Notes: a model not told the origin generated them from the letters alone. Positions 11,271 through 24,599 are shown, counted from the first letter of the stretch. The stretch: DNA of 64,000 nucleotides from Hydra vulgaris (GCF_038396675.1 NC_088921.1:38791501-38855500), one strand, 5' to 3'. A program made the numbers and translations.

Positions 11271-12904
11271 ATATCGAGTGAAGCTGCAGCAGCTCTTGGT
11301 AATGGACTTTTAAAAGATCTTGGAATTATTACTAAAACTGATGTTTTAGATAACAGTAAAATGGATCAAGCTAAAAAAAAGATTTGTCTTGAGTCTGTTG
11401 CTGAACACGATATTATAGTCCAAAATTTTTCATGTATTAGATGTGATAGTAAAGATGATAAAGGAAGCCTAGTTTATAGAAGTATGTTACCAGATAATCT
11501 CAGCAAAAAAAAAAAAAAAAAATTAATTGAAAAGGTTTATCATCTAAGTTTTACAGTCGAACCAGGAGATATGAAAGGTAGATATCTGACACACAAAGAT
11601 ATTTTAAATGCAACAGGAAAAAATTTAGCACAGCCTGCTTTTGAAGTATTAACACAATAGAACAGTGTTGATTCTTTATTAGGAATTGTTTTTGACAATA
11701 CAAATGTCAACGCTAGGTATAAAACTGGCCTTTGTGCCAGCCTTGAAAGAAAACTTGGCAGAACAATTCATAAAATTGGTTGTGCACTTCATAGCAACGA
11801 GTTACCTTTGCGCCATATTATAGAACAGCTAGATGGTGGTACAAACACTCCGCAAACACTTTTTGGTGAAATTGGAAAAGCTGCAACACAAGACCTTCAT
11901 CGTAAACCCATTGCCAAATTTGAACTTGACTTCTTTAGTGATTCCAGAAAAGAGTGTTATCAATGACTTAAGTTCTGATCAAAGGTTATTGCTGGTATAT
12001 GTGTGTGGTATAAGTTCAGGTAAGCATTATTTAAAAATATATAAAACATAAAAATTAATCTGCAATTTAACTACAGATGTTTACTCTTATTAAAATTTAT
12101 TGTTAAAAAAGAAAAAAAATCTCTTTAAATTTAGGTGTTGTAAATCCAATTTATGCTTATTATAAAAATGGTCCAGTTAATCATGCTCGGTGGCTGACAT
12201 TAGCAATACGAATTTTAGTTGTGTATTCAAGAACAGAACAACCTACACCTGTACTTAAAGAGATAGTAAATTATATACAGACAGAGTATGGTCCAACATG
12301 GTTTGCTATTAAGAAATCAAAGAACTTTACTGAAGGGCCAAAAAATTTTTACACAACATGAAAAAATATAAAAATTTTTTGCCAAACTATACAAGACATT
12401 ATACTACCTATTGTTTTAAGAAATGCGTATTGTCTTCTCCCAGAAAACTTTCTTTTATCCCTTTTTGTTGATGATATGAAAGAAATATGAAATGAAGCAG
12501 TTTTGCTGATTTTAAAATGTCAAGACAATCCTCCGACTGCCCCAGTTGATAAAATATATGGTGGCATCAGAATTAACAAAATCCCAAATATTGAAAATCT
12601 TAAAATTGAGTGTGATACATGGACAGATCTGGTTTCTGATGATAAACTGATCTATGAACCTCTTGCTACTAAGAGCCTGACTTATCAAGAACTACTAAAT
12701 TCAATTGAATGTAAACCAGATCCTTGTGAGCTTGGCTGGGACTTTCCGTTACACAGTCAATCTGTTGAGCGTGCTGTAAAGCTTGTTTCTGAAGTTTCAA
12801 AAAAAGCCTATTCTTTACAGAATAGATATTGTTTCGCAGTAGGAGAACAAAAAAGCCGAGTATTAAGGAAAAAGTTTTATTCGAAAAAAGATTATGATAC
12901 ATAG
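11271..12904 (+). pseudogene. Unnamed transposon-like gene family B, copy 1 (two exons, degenerate)
   Basis: The coding signal begins after a TTTTAG acceptor at 11270 and carries SSEAAAALGNGLLKDLG, then VFDNTNVNARYKTGL, CALHSNELPLRHIIEQLDGG and FGEIGKAA. An intron at 12020-12134 is supported by phase: SSG reads across into VVNPIYAYYKNGPVNHARWL. The C-terminal part (12503-12904) has FPLHSQSVERAVKLVSEVSK. Disablements: TAG at 11658-11660, a frameshift near 11900-11940, a TGA near 12359 and another near 12488. The NELPLRH/LDG, NHARWL and SQSVERxVK motifs are ones I recall from large families of uncharacterised arthropod and cnidarian proteins. A transposase role is inference. Copy 2 follows at 14506. 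Confidence 0.6.
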
Positions 12905-14437
12905 TATTGATTGTTTTTAACTTTCTCAACACTCTTAAGTTTAATCCAAAGTATTATAACAAATTATAATAATTAAAAAATAATTATTTTCTAAGTTTGA
13001 AGTCGTTTACTTAAAGATATTTAAAATATTTTTCAGTTAATTTTTGGAACTATTGTTGATTTATACCTATGAATAAGCTAAGGCCGAGCTCTACTTGAAT
13101 ATTCTGATAATACTTTGAAAACAAAATATTTTTTCAGTCTAAAAACATATATTTTTGGTTAACTGTAACGCAGTATAATAAACGCTGAGTGGTAAATTTA
13201 TTTTTATTATAACTTATTTAAATAAAAAAATGATCCATCTTTGTTTCATAATCTTCAAGTATTTAAAAAACTCCAAAACTTTCAATTAAATCTCAATTTA
13301 TTTACTCTTTAAACTGTTGGGGATAAAACGCGTAGCTGCGTTTTTTGCTACTTTTTTTTACAAACTCATGCGATCCTGTAAAATACAACCTTATCTTGTA
13401 TTTTCAACTGTTATATTCATAACTAAAAATAGTATTTTAAAGATAGTAATAGTATAGGCAAAGGGTGTAAAGTACAATCGGGAATGTTTTCATTTCAGAA
13501 AAAATTGAAGAATTATGTAACAACGTATGGTTTGCAGTTTTCAAGTATAGAATTAGTGGTAACTGGAAATTTTCGGTAATGATTTGCTTATTTGTAACGA
13601 CACAGCAAGATTCGTACTGTAAATTAAGGCAAGAGATGTAAAAAATTGGAAAATATAAAGTTACTATTTTCGCATTACACCCTTCAATTGTTGCATACAT
13701 TTTTAGCAAATTTGACGTTTTTACCGAATTTCTCTAATGAATTGTGAAAAATTCGGCAAAAAAAAAAAGGAAGATTGTTCCGAATTCCTGACAAGATTTC
13801 CCTACTATCTGAGGGCACAGCAAGTTAAAATTTCAAAAAAAGGACAAAATCGACCTCCTTAACCACCAGTTACAATTTCGGAAAAATCACTCGCGGAAAA
13901 AATAGAGAGACTATGGATTAAAATAACCAAGTTTATTGAAAAACGCAAAACCATCCAAAGAAGCAACCAATAAAACAATAAATGACCTCGATAGTCTCTT
14001 TGATATCATAGCATGTACTCATGCAACCAATATATGCACAGAGGCAGCAATGATTTTGCAATGATCCCAAAAACTACAATATAGGTGCACATGTTTATTG
14101 TTCATGACCTCTAGTACAAAAACTTCCTGTACTTAATTTTCTTTGGCTTTGTAATCAAAAAGAAAGAGATTTTTACTATGCAAATTGGTTTATGTGATTA
14201 TAAAGAATCGATTCGGCTACAGAGTAGAAAAAAAAAAGAAAAAACATTCAGGAAGAAGCTAAAAGAAAAAGGAAAAAAAAAAAGAAAATGAAAGAAAAAT
14301 GAGTTTGATAAATTACAGGTTAGCTAAATTACAATGAACGAATAGAATTCTTTAATTGTTTTAAAACATTTTTTTCCGCTATCTAAAATAGACTTTAAAA
14401 CTTTTTCGAATTTAAAACTTATACATTCTATCATATT
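12905..14437. other. AT-rich stretch without recognisable gene
   Basis: No supportable gene. A small hairpin AAAACGC-GTAGCT-GCGTTTT lies at about 13326-13345. 14228-14310 is a purine-rich AAAGAAAAAG run. The region separates two related family B copies and may contain their non-coding ends. Confidence 0.4.
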
Positions 14438-14471
14438 TATTATTACTTACCAATATTGGTAAGTAATAATA
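14438..14471. repeat. Perfect 34-bp palindrome, no loop
   Basis: TATTATTACTTACCAAT is followed directly by its exact reverse complement. It lies just upstream of family B copy 2. Confidence 0.95.
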
Positions 14472-14505
14472 CTTATCATAGAAACTGCATTTTAAACAAT
14501 TTAGA

Positions 14506-15640
14506 ATCCTGAACTAGTTTTCGATCTGCTCGAAGAAAACAACAACGATGATACATACAATATAAATACTGCACAACTAAAGAACGAAATAAAAACTTTA
14601 GACGACAAGTTGCTTGAAGAAAAACTTGGAAGACTTGGGCATCACTGGTTACAAGGTACTTAGAAACTGGTTACCACTGGTTACAAGGTACTTAGAAAAA
14701 CCAAATCTAAAGCAAAACAAAATAACCATAACACATGCGGCATCAGCTGCGATAAAATATCTTACTTCTAATGTTGGTGCGGCAGCTATAGTCACTGGTA
14801 TAATAAAAGATTTTATAGCTGCAGGTTATCTTTCTCCTGATATGTCATGCGTTTCTGTTGACCCAAACAAAATGCGAAGAGCTAAGAATAATGAAAAGAA
14901 AGAAAATACAATTATTGAAGCTAATAAATGCAGTAACGAATATATAATTGGAATTGCGTATGGTAGAAGAAAAGACTAGACCAAAACGTTAATTCCAGAT
15001 AAATATGGAAAACTTCACCCTAAAATCATATAAGAGGAGCATATAAGTGCAACTTTGGAGCCAACTAAGCGTTTCCTTCCTCTCATCATGCCAGAATTGG
15101 CCATTCATCCGAAAAGACCTTCAAAAAAGATAGCTGAAGCACTCTATGAGGTGCTTCAAAGAAACAATGCTACTGAATCATGCATAATAATAAGTGGAGA
15201 TTCAACTAATACCAACGCAGGATGGTTAGGAGGAATTCATGCCCATCTTGAGAAAATGTTAGAACATAAATGCTATTGGGCAATTTGCATGAAACATACA
15301 AATGAACTCAAGTAAAGACATTTAATTATATCACTTGATGGTCAGACAAATAGCAAGGATAGATTTACAGGATCAGTTTGCAAAAATCTCAAGAATGTAA
15401 ATGATATGACAATAAATTATAATTTTGAACCCCTGCCAAATGGAAAGGAACTTCCAAAACTTGATGAAAAAGGCATAAAAAGCTTACCTACTTATGCATA
15501 TATTATTTATAGATATGTAAATGCCATCAAGTCTGAAAAATTTTCTCTGGATGTCGGCAAGTCTCGAATGTGGATATATGTGGATAAATCAACAATTGAC
15601 CAAAGTTACCCCGGCAACCAAAGTTACCCCGGTTAACGGT
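14506..15640 (+). pseudogene. Unnamed transposon-like gene family B, copy 2 (degenerate)
   Basis: Pieces in order: NPELVFDLLEENNND (from 14504), a duplicated segment (GGTTACAAGGTACTTAGAAA twice, 14647-14698), ITHAASAAIKYLTSNVG ... VDPNKMRRAKN (14614-14900), AYGRRKD (14955-14978), then EEHISA / EPTKRFLPLIMPE (15034-15100), SGDSTNTNAGWLGGIHAHLE (15193-15255), CMKHTNELK-RHLIISLDGQTNS (15285-15355) and FTGSVCKNLKN. Several of these align by eye with copy 1 (DNTNVNA / DSTNTNA; HSNELPLRH / HTNELK-RH; LDGGTN / LDGQTN; FGEIGK / FTGSVCK). Stops at 14976, 15033 and 15313 break it, and the ARW and VERxVK regions are absent, so it is also 3' truncated. Probably an old mobile-element gene; the superfamily is not identified. 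Confidence 0.6.
15601..15634. repeat. Tandem duplication CAAAGTTACCCCGG(CAAC)
   Basis: CAAAGTTACCCCGG occurs twice, 18 bp apart, at the point where family B copy 2 loses its homology. It may mark a deletion junction. Confidence 0.7.
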
Positions 15641-15782
15641 AGCAATCTGATTCGTTTGAAAATTAACTTTGCAATGTAACCTATACTTTACAGCATCTGC
15701 AGCAGTTATTTAATTGGTTGCAAATGTGCGCCCGTTGTATCAGGATTTAACTAAAGTATTCTCAAAAAAGTAAACTATTGAT

Positions 15783-15846
15783 AAATTATGATGAATCAGA
15801 GATGCGGAGTCCAATAGGACTCTGCATCTCTGATTCATCATAATTT
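15783..15846. repeat. Hairpin with 30-bp arms and 4-nt loop, plus degenerate second copy
   Basis: Arms AAATTATGATGAATCAGAGA... and their reverse complement enclose AATA, with one mismatch. A shorter related copy (GAATCAGAGATGCTGAGTCC-AATA-GGACTCCGGA) follows at about 15862-15895, so the same stem-loop has been duplicated directly. Confidence 0.9.
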
Positions 15847-16014
15847 AACAATAAATTAAGTGGAATCAGAGATGCTGAGTCCAATAGGACTCCGGATTTT
15901 TATCTCTATTGGTTCCTGGTCTCTGGTGTCCAGAATCTCTAAACATGTTGGCTGACTTATGATCTGCTATAAGAAAATAATTCATGAAGTTAAATGATTT
16001 GAAACATACTGTTT

Positions 16015-17384
<1,370 letters not shown>

Positions 17385-20300
17385 TCAGGTTTATAGTCTT
17401 CATGATCACACTGCTACAGGTAACACGTAACCCAGTGCAACCTGTTCCATGGCCTGCTGCCTTGTGGGATTTTCTTTCAAATCAGTAAAGACTGGAAGGA
17501 GTTTGCTTCCTGTCATCAATACAATTTAAAATCGGTCATGCCTATAGTAATATATATACTTATTTATTTTGTGTGTGTGTCTTTTGTGGTGGTGCCTGAA
17601 TTACTGTTTTAGCTTATCTAATCTGATCTATCTGATCTAAAATGTAATCACCCTTAAGTTGCTATCTGAATGTTTGTGTACTTTGGTGCGATGTTGGTTC
17701 ACCCGCAAGTTACTTTATATATGTATGATTATGTTCGGTCTGAACCTCTGTCATGGTGTTTATTTACTCGTAAGTTACTTTACGTATGTATGTGCTCTAT
17801 TTAAATGTTTAAATAGTCTGTTTAAATCTGTTTTGATACAGTATGAAGCTAATTAACTAACTGGACACTCCAACTATAAATCCTACGCTCATCTTTATAG
17901 TATTTTGTTAGATGTAATATTTTTCCTAATGCATTTTCAAAATATCATGCCTAACGTTTTAAGGTACTGTTTGCAGGAAGTGACTCCTTTTAATTACTCA
18001 AGGTCAGGTCAGGTTCAGGATCATCACAATCCCCCTACTATCATTATTATGTAACCATGTGCTACCTGCCGCATGCCCTGCTACCTTGTAGAGTGTGCTT
18101 TTTTAGGAAAAGGCTAGGAGAAACAATCTCCAACTTCAAAATTTCCTACCTTGGGGCTCTTGATTAAGTAAAGGGTAGAGATGGTGTCTTGATAAAAATA
18201 TTCATCTTGGGCAGATGTCAAAATGTATCCAGCTACTGTTTTGTAGGAGGTCTCCTAGGCAAAGACTTTAGGGGTCAGCAGAATAATTTTGCTAACCAGC
18301 CTCAAATCCCTTCTTCATCTACTAGGCTGGCGTTACATTGTTTCCTGCCTAGGACGATGAATGGATCTGATTGACTCTTCCCATAAGTTTTTGCTTGTGT
18401 TCTCCTTAATCGTGGCTGTGCAACTCTTCCTGTTATCTTCTAATGAAAGTACAGCTCTAAAACTCAGTTTAATGGTTCTGAGGACGGCTGGTAGTAAGGT
18501 TTCCTAAACTCTGTGATAGACTGATTCCATCAACAGTCGCAAAACATCAGATTATTAACAGTGCAATGTTGCTTATGGATGGTGTCCCTGTTAATGCTTT
18601 CGAGTCAAGGTCCACATTTGGAACCCTATGTCACAACTTAGGTTTAATTAACAGGACTGAAAAATTACATAGCTGATTGCTAAGGAGATTGTTCTCTATT
18701 TAGGAAATAGTCAAGTTCTTTACTGATCTCAGTGTTAATGAGTACTATCCATTTGATTCGCAAAGACTCCAATAGTTACATGCTTGGCTTGGGGTATACA
18801 TACGCATCAATTCACATATTTGTCTTGAAATTGGGTTCAAATTCTTTAGCCATACTTTTATGCGTTTCGACTTAGCACCTCTCCACTCACCTTTCTCTTT
18901 GTTCTTTATTTTTCTCCTTCTTCCCAAGACTTCACTCTTTTAGATGTAATTTCTGATCAAATGGACCATGCCCTCTCTCTTTACCCCTCTGCTATTATTG
19001 TTGTTATTAGAAACATTAATGCTCATCACACTGATTGGCTTGGCTCTAACGTCACTGACTCTGCTGGCATTAAAGCCTAAAACTTTAACATATCTCAATC
19101 TCTTACTCAGATAGTTAATTCTGTGACTCGTTTTTCTGACATTCCTAATCATTTACCTTCACTCCTTAATTTATACCTTGTCTCTGATCATAGCTTGTGT
19201 TCAGTTCCTCCTTTTTCTACTTTAGTTGATTCTGACCATTCAATGATCTTTTTAAATCTTTCATCTTGTACTTCCTTTGGAATCACCCTATCATCGCACT
19301 ACTTACTACTACCCTTAAACTGATTAGGATTTTTTGTGTGTTTTTCTTCGTGATGGTCTTTGGGCTGATGTCTTTTCCCTCTCAGCTGAGAAATGCGCTT
19401 CCTACGTAACCTCCTGGATTGAGGAATAGAAGCTTTTATTCCTTCTTGTTAGTTCCTAGTTAAGCCTCATTCTACTCCATGGTTTTCACTCTCTTGTGCA
19501 GCTGCTATATCTAATCTTAATAATTTTTTTTATCCTTTTCAGAAAAGTAACTCTCTTGAGAACAAACGGCTACTTATTATTGAAAGAAATGAATGTAAAA
19601 AAGTGCTGTCTGATGCTAAATTCCATTATTCTCAGTTCACTAAATCTCGTATCTTATCTCAAAAGTTAAGCTCGAAAGACTTTTGGAAAATCTTCAACAG
19701 CGTCGCTAACAAAGGTAGGTTTAACATTCCATTTTGCATTCATGGGACTGATTTTATTACCTCTCCAAAGGATAAGAATTATTTGCAAAGAATTTTTCTT
19801 TTAATTTGACTCTCGAATCTTATAACCACACTCTTCTTTCCATTCCAATTAAATAGGTTAACTCATTGTTAGACATTCAAATCACTCCAGCTTTCGTTGC
19901 TAAAGTAATATCTCGATAAAACTCTTCTACGGCTTGTGGTCCAGATAACATTTCTGTCCTAGTCTTACAAACTTATTCTCCAGAACTCTCTTCAATTCCC
20001 TCTAAACTTATTAATAAATGCTTGATTAAGACTTGTTTTCGTGTCTGTTGGAAATTGGCATCTGTTGTTCCATTTTTTAAAAACTCCGGTAAAAATTCTA
20101 ATTCCCTAAATTATTGTCCGATCAGTCTTCTTTCTATTATTAGCAAGGTTTTTGAGTCTTCGATCAACAAATTCCTCACATTCTATCTCGAGTCAAATAA
20201 ATTACTGTCAGACTATCGATACGGTTTTCGATTCTTTTGCTCTATGGCTGACTTGCTAACTGCTGTGACTGAAAAATTTTAATGTGCATTAGATGAAGAC

Positions 20301-21352
20301 GAAGAGGCTAGAGTTATTTTTCTTAACATATCTGAGGCTTTAGATAAAATTTGGCATGCTGGTCTTCTCCATAAGTATGTTTCATATGGTATAGCTGGGA
20401 AAGTTTTTGAGATTATCAAATTGTTTTTTTCTAACCGCCTTATTAAAGATCTTCCCGACATTCTTACATTTAAAGTAGCTTTTTTTTGCTGATGACTCAA
20501 CTTTGCACTCCTGTCTTGACAAAAAATCTTCTCTTTTTGATCGCTTGGAACAGGCAACCAATCTTGAATCTGATCTCACTTCTGTAACAGATCGGGGCTC
20601 ACAGTGGCTTTAAATTTTAACTCCAACAAAACTCAGTTATTTACTGCAAACAACTATTGCAGTACTGTTGACATTCTTATATTAATGAATGGCAACCCTC
20701 CTACTAAGTCCTCTTTTTTACGTCTACTTCGATTATTGTTTACTACTGACCTTTCATGGAAACAATATATACAATCGATTGCTAAATTAGCATTTAATAA
20801 GGTTGCTTCTCTTTATCGTGCTCACTACTTCCATACTCCTGATTCCATTCTCTACCTCTACAAAATTTTTATTTGTCCCTGTATGTAATACTGTAGTCAT
20901 ATTTGGGGTTGTTCTTCTAATGATGCTCTTTCTCTTCTATAAAAAGCATTGTAAACGTAGTTGAACCCGCTCTATCTGCTAAGCTTGAACCTCTTTCCCA
21001 TCGTCGTAAAGTTGCATCACTTTCTCTTTTCTACAAATACTATCATGGTTGCTGCTATAGTTGCATCAACTAAAACTTATTCTTGCATGACTCGTCCTTC
21101 AGCTAAGCCTCGTTATTTACTGTATCTGTCCTTGTATGCTCTAAAAACTTTTATTCATCTAGTTTTTTTCCCCGCATTTCAACCTTTTGAAACTCTCTCC
21201 ACGAAAACATCTTCATGTTTTCCTGACTCATACAACTTTTCAGGTCTTCTGTTAACGGTTTCCTTACTCTATAACTCTATTCTTTTTTTCTAGTAACTCC
21301 CAACTTAATAGTTGTTGCTAAGTGCCTTGTTGGGAGTGAATCAGAATTTAAA
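17385..21352 (+). mobile_element. Non-LTR retrotransposon (CR1/jockey-like), copy A, disabled
   Basis: The element starts with 5'-UTR-like sequence shared with copies B and C, and a GGTCAGGTT...GATCA block occurs twice (about 17385 and 18002). An endonuclease remnant is at about 18750-19340 (NxNAHHTDWLG). The reverse transcriptase follows from 19900: TACGPDNISVL, SVVPFFKNSGK, NYCPISLLSIISKVFES (20105-20165), then SEALDKIWHAGLLHKYVSYGIAGKVFEIIKLFF (about 20330-20430). The next segment, which should carry GVPQGSILGP, is deleted at about 20445. A frameshifted FADDSTLH follows (about 20482). The C-terminal domain runs to 21293, and a small CTCCCAAC...GTTGGGAG stem-loop at 21296-21338 ends it, as in many CR1/L2-type tails. 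Numerous stops make it inactive. PARN starts about 120 bp downstream. Confidence 0.85.
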
Positions 21353-21473
21353 AAAATTATTTCACACGAAACGACAGATATTGATTCTTAAGATCGTTCA
21401 CGTTAGAGATATTTGATTACGCGGACATAACGAACAAAACAAATGGCAGAAATCCGGTAAAGTCAAAAAAAAA

Positions 21474-22982
21474 ATGGAAGTGACGAGAAGTAACTTTGAT
21501 GCTGCTTTTGAGCTCATAAAATCAGAAATTAATAACACTGATTTTATTTCCATTGATGCAGAGTTTTCTGGTTTAAGTACCATTAAAAGCAATTCTAGAA
21601 GTTGTAATAGCCTTGAGGAAAAGTATAATATGTTAAAAGATGGATCAAATAAGTTACTTCTAATACAGTATGGTATTAGTTTATTTAAGTGGAATGAAAA
21701 AAAAAAGTCTTATAAAGCGATGCCTTTTAATTTTTATATCTGCCCGAGGCCTTATAAAAAAGTTCACAATGATGTGATATTTGTTTGTCAAAGTTCAAGT
21801 ATTGATTTTCTAGCTAAAAATGGATTTGATTTTAATAAACTATTTCACCAAGGAGTTTCATTTATGCCTCCTTGGGAAGAAGAAAAAGCTAGAGAAAAAT
21901 TAAATAAAGAAATTAATTTTATTGCCAATAATGAGTTGCATAGAAGAACTCTTATTCAAACAACAACAAATGTGTCAGACGATGTTGAAAAAAAATCTAG
22001 TGTTTTTATTCCAAGGGATCAAAGAGATTTTATTAATAGTGTATGTGAAAATATAGAAAAATTTATCAAAGACGACTCTTTGAAAACATATGACTTACCA
22101 CCATGTAGTCCTTTCCAAAGAACACTTATTTATGAGTATCTGGAAGAAAAATACCCGAGAGGATTGTATTTGAAAAGTGTTGTTAATGAAAATAATGAAA
22201 AAATTATCAGAGGAGTGAAAATTACCAAAAATGAAGAAGTTTTTAATAAAAGGATTGCAGAAGAAAATCTATTACTTGATGAGATCATTGGATTCACAAA
22301 AGTAATAAGGCTGCTTTCAGACTGTCGTAAACCTTTAATTGGGCACAACATGTTGATGGATCTTTTTTTAACAACCACTAATTTTTTTTCATTACCTCCT
22401 GAAAATTTAAGCGAGTTCAAAGTATTAATTATATCATTGTTCTCTTCAATTTTTGATACAAAATTGCTTTGTAGCATGCAACCATTAAGTTCAAAAGTTG
22501 GAGGGACATCTCTTGAAAAGCTTAAAACTTTAGTTGATAACAATCGCTTGCCTAACCCTGAAGTTAAATTATCAAATAAGTTAAATGATCATTCTAAGAG
22601 CAAAAATGAGTACCATCAGGCAGGGTATGATGCCTATTGTACTGGTTTGGTATTTATTAGTCTTTTAAGGTGTTTGGCTGATCAAGTTGGTTTAAAGTTA
22701 GAAAGAATTGATTTTTCATGGAACTTGCTGAAACCATTTGAAAATCGAATTTTTATTTGGGGGATTAAAGATATCCAATATATCGAGCTTCATCAATCCA
22801 GTTTATGTTGCATTGCTAAGAGTGATAATAAAAAACGTTCACAATCTATCTCTGATTCTTCAAATAAGTTACCTTCAAAAAAAAAGAAATTAACAGAAGT
22901 TGAAGATGGTGAAATCTCAAGTGACTCAGATCTTGAGGAAAACAATAGTAGTAAAATGTTTGAACAATCCAGTATATGGTAA
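21474..22982 (+). CDS. PARN: PARN-like poly(A)-specific ribonuclease, single exon, no RRM
   Basis: An intact 502-residue ORF. PARN is a DEDDh 3'-5' exoribonuclease that removes poly(A) tails and trims small-RNA 3' ends in nucleus and cytoplasm. All catalytic residues are visible: D28 and E30 in ISIDAEFSGL, D296 in IGHNMLMDL, H381 and D386 in YHQAGYDAYCTGL. D28 and E30 match human numbering exactly; the other three are offset by four. CQSSSIDFLAKNGFDFNKLF (105-124) is a PARN signature. The R3H domain occupies about 180-250 (DLPPCSPFQRTLIYEYLEEKYPRGLYL). After about residue 440 the roughly 85-residue RRM of vertebrate PARN is missing, and the protein passes directly to a basic cluster (PSKKKK, 467-472) and an acidic tail. 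No intron interrupts it, unlike vertebrate PARN. A polyadenylation signal AATAAA is near 23262. PNLDC1 is the alternative, but the motifs fit PARN better. It could be a functional gene or a young retrocopy. Confidence 0.92.
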   Translation: MEVTRSNFDAAFELIKSEINNTDFISIDAEFSGLSTIKSNSRSCNSLEEKYNMLKDGSNKLLLIQYGISLFKWNEKKKSYKAMPFNFYICPRPYKKVHNDVIFVCQSSSIDFLAKNGFDFNKLFHQGVSFMPPWEEEKAREKLNKEINFIANNELHRRTLIQTTTNVSDDVEKKSSVFIPRDQRDFINSVCENIEKFIKDDSLKTYDLPPCSPFQRTLIYEYLEEKYPRGLYLKSVVNENNEKIIRGVKITKNEEVFNKRIAEENLLLDEIIGFTKVIRLLSDCRKPLIGHNMLMDLFLTTTNFFSLPPENLSEFKVLIISLFSSIFDTKLLCSMQPLSSKVGGTSLEKLKTLVDNNRLPNPEVKLSNKLNDHSKSKNEYHQAGYDAYCTGLVFISLLRCLADQVGLKLERIDFSWNLLKPFENRIFIWGIKDIQYIELHQSSLCCIAKSDNKKRSQSISDSSNKLPSKKKKLTEVEDGEISSDSDLEENNSSKMFEQSSIW

Positions 22983-24213
22983 TGTCCTCAGTTTGTTTCA
23001 TTTCCTGTTTTCACTGATCATAACTTATCAAGACTAACAAACTTTAATTTATTTTAAAGTGTATTTACTTGTAATATATTTTTGAACATGAAGAACATCT
23101 AGGAATTCTTTTGTTGTATATAACCTAATATATATCTATACATCCTACTTTAATCCATGATATTTCTGGTGCAAATATTCGATTCTTCTGTTTATAATGT
23201 ATCAGTGCAGTAAACAATATAGGTGATTCAGTTCATGACACTGGATTTACCAAATAAAAAAAGAATTTAAACAGTAATTTAAACTAGTTCAGAAAAAAAT
23301 AGAATATATAAAAATATATATTTAATTTGAAATAGACGTATAAGGAAAACATTAAAAAGTTATGACTCCAAACAATTCGAGTTGAAAATGAAATTTACCA
23401 TTCAGTTTGCTCCTAAAATTAAACTAAATTTTAATGTAAGTTTTACTAAGAAATGAGTATTAAAAAACTCTCATACTTTTATGACAAAAAAGCTTGTAAT
23501 AAACTTTATTAAACAGTAAATTAACAATTCAAAAAAATAACACAATGTTTTTAAAAATATAAGCATTAAATTAACAATTCAAAAAAATAACGCAATGTTT
23601 TTAAAAATATAGTAAATCACCTAATAGTTTTTTTTTGACAAATATCTTAATTTTTATTATTAATCAGTAATTTTTGAATCTTTTGAGAGAAAATTAGAAG
23701 GTTGGTTAAAATAAAGAAATTCTTTTAATATTAATTTTTAAATTTTTTTCTTCTTTTTAAAGACCTAAAGAAATCTTAATAATAGTAATGATCAAGAAAA
23801 TTTTTGATGTTTAGGACTTTTTAAAATTTAATAAAATAGAAATTCCAAACAATTCAATGTAGGTCTTAGATGATGCATATCTTATATTTGGGAAATATAT
23901 AGGCAATAAAGTAAATAAAAAATAAGTAGGGCCGTCCTGTGATCACAGAAAATTCAGGCATTTTCTGTGATCATATTTTTTAAAACTTTTATAACTTTGT
24001 GAAATTAAAAGCAGTAACATTATTTTATCTAAAAATGCGAGTATACAAGTACCCATCCTCAAAATACCGCTTTACAGGTGTGAGGAAGGTAAGCCGGGGG
24101 AGGGGTAAAGGAGGGTTATGAATGGCAGTGGTTAGGGATGTGTGGAATTGGGAATTTTTCAATTTTTTTAAACAAATAATTTTTATGTTAACTCACTTTA
24201 TTATTTATGCAGG
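22983..24213. other. PARN 3' region and AT-rich spacer
   Basis: It contains AATAAA at about 23262, a 50-bp-period near-duplication (TTAACAATTCAAAAAAATAA at 23521 and 23571), and a 14-bp-arm hairpin TGATCACAGAAAAT-TCAGGC-ATTTTCTGTGATCA at 23940-23973. No further gene. Confidence 0.6.
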
Positions 24214-24599
24214 ATTAACAACCAGAGGAGGATTAACAACATAACCAGATGAGGATTAACAACATAACCAGAGGAGGATTAACAACATAACCAGAGGAGG
24301 ATTAACAACATAACCAAAGGAGGATTAACAACATAACCAGAGGGGGAATAAAAACATAACCAGAGGAGGATTAACAGCATAACCAGAGGAGGATTAACAA
24401 CATAACCAGAGGAGGATTAACAACATAACCAGAGGAGGATTAACAACATAACCAGAGGGGGATTAAAAACATAACCAGAGGAGGATTAACAGCATAACCA
24501 GAGGAGGATTAACAACATAACCAGAAGAAGATTAACAACATAACCAGAGGGGGATTAACAACATAACCAGAGGAGGATTAACAACATAACCAGAGGAAG
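24211..24599. repeat. 23-bp minisatellite, about 17 copies
   Basis: Unit ATAACCAGAGGAGGATTAACAAC, repeated without spacers, with point variants (GAT for GAG, GGG for GAG, AGC for AAC). Two variant combinations (AGGGGGA-TAAAAAC followed by GGATTAACAGC) recur about 120 bp apart, showing block-wise duplication within the array. There are no unique spacers, so it is not a CRISPR. Confidence 0.95.

Noticed and set aside
22130..22543. 137-codon minus-strand ORF
   Set aside because: Antisense to the PARN coding region.
24211..24599. CRISPR-like array
   Set aside because: Direct 23-bp repeats with no unique spacers, in a eukaryotic context. It is a minisatellite.
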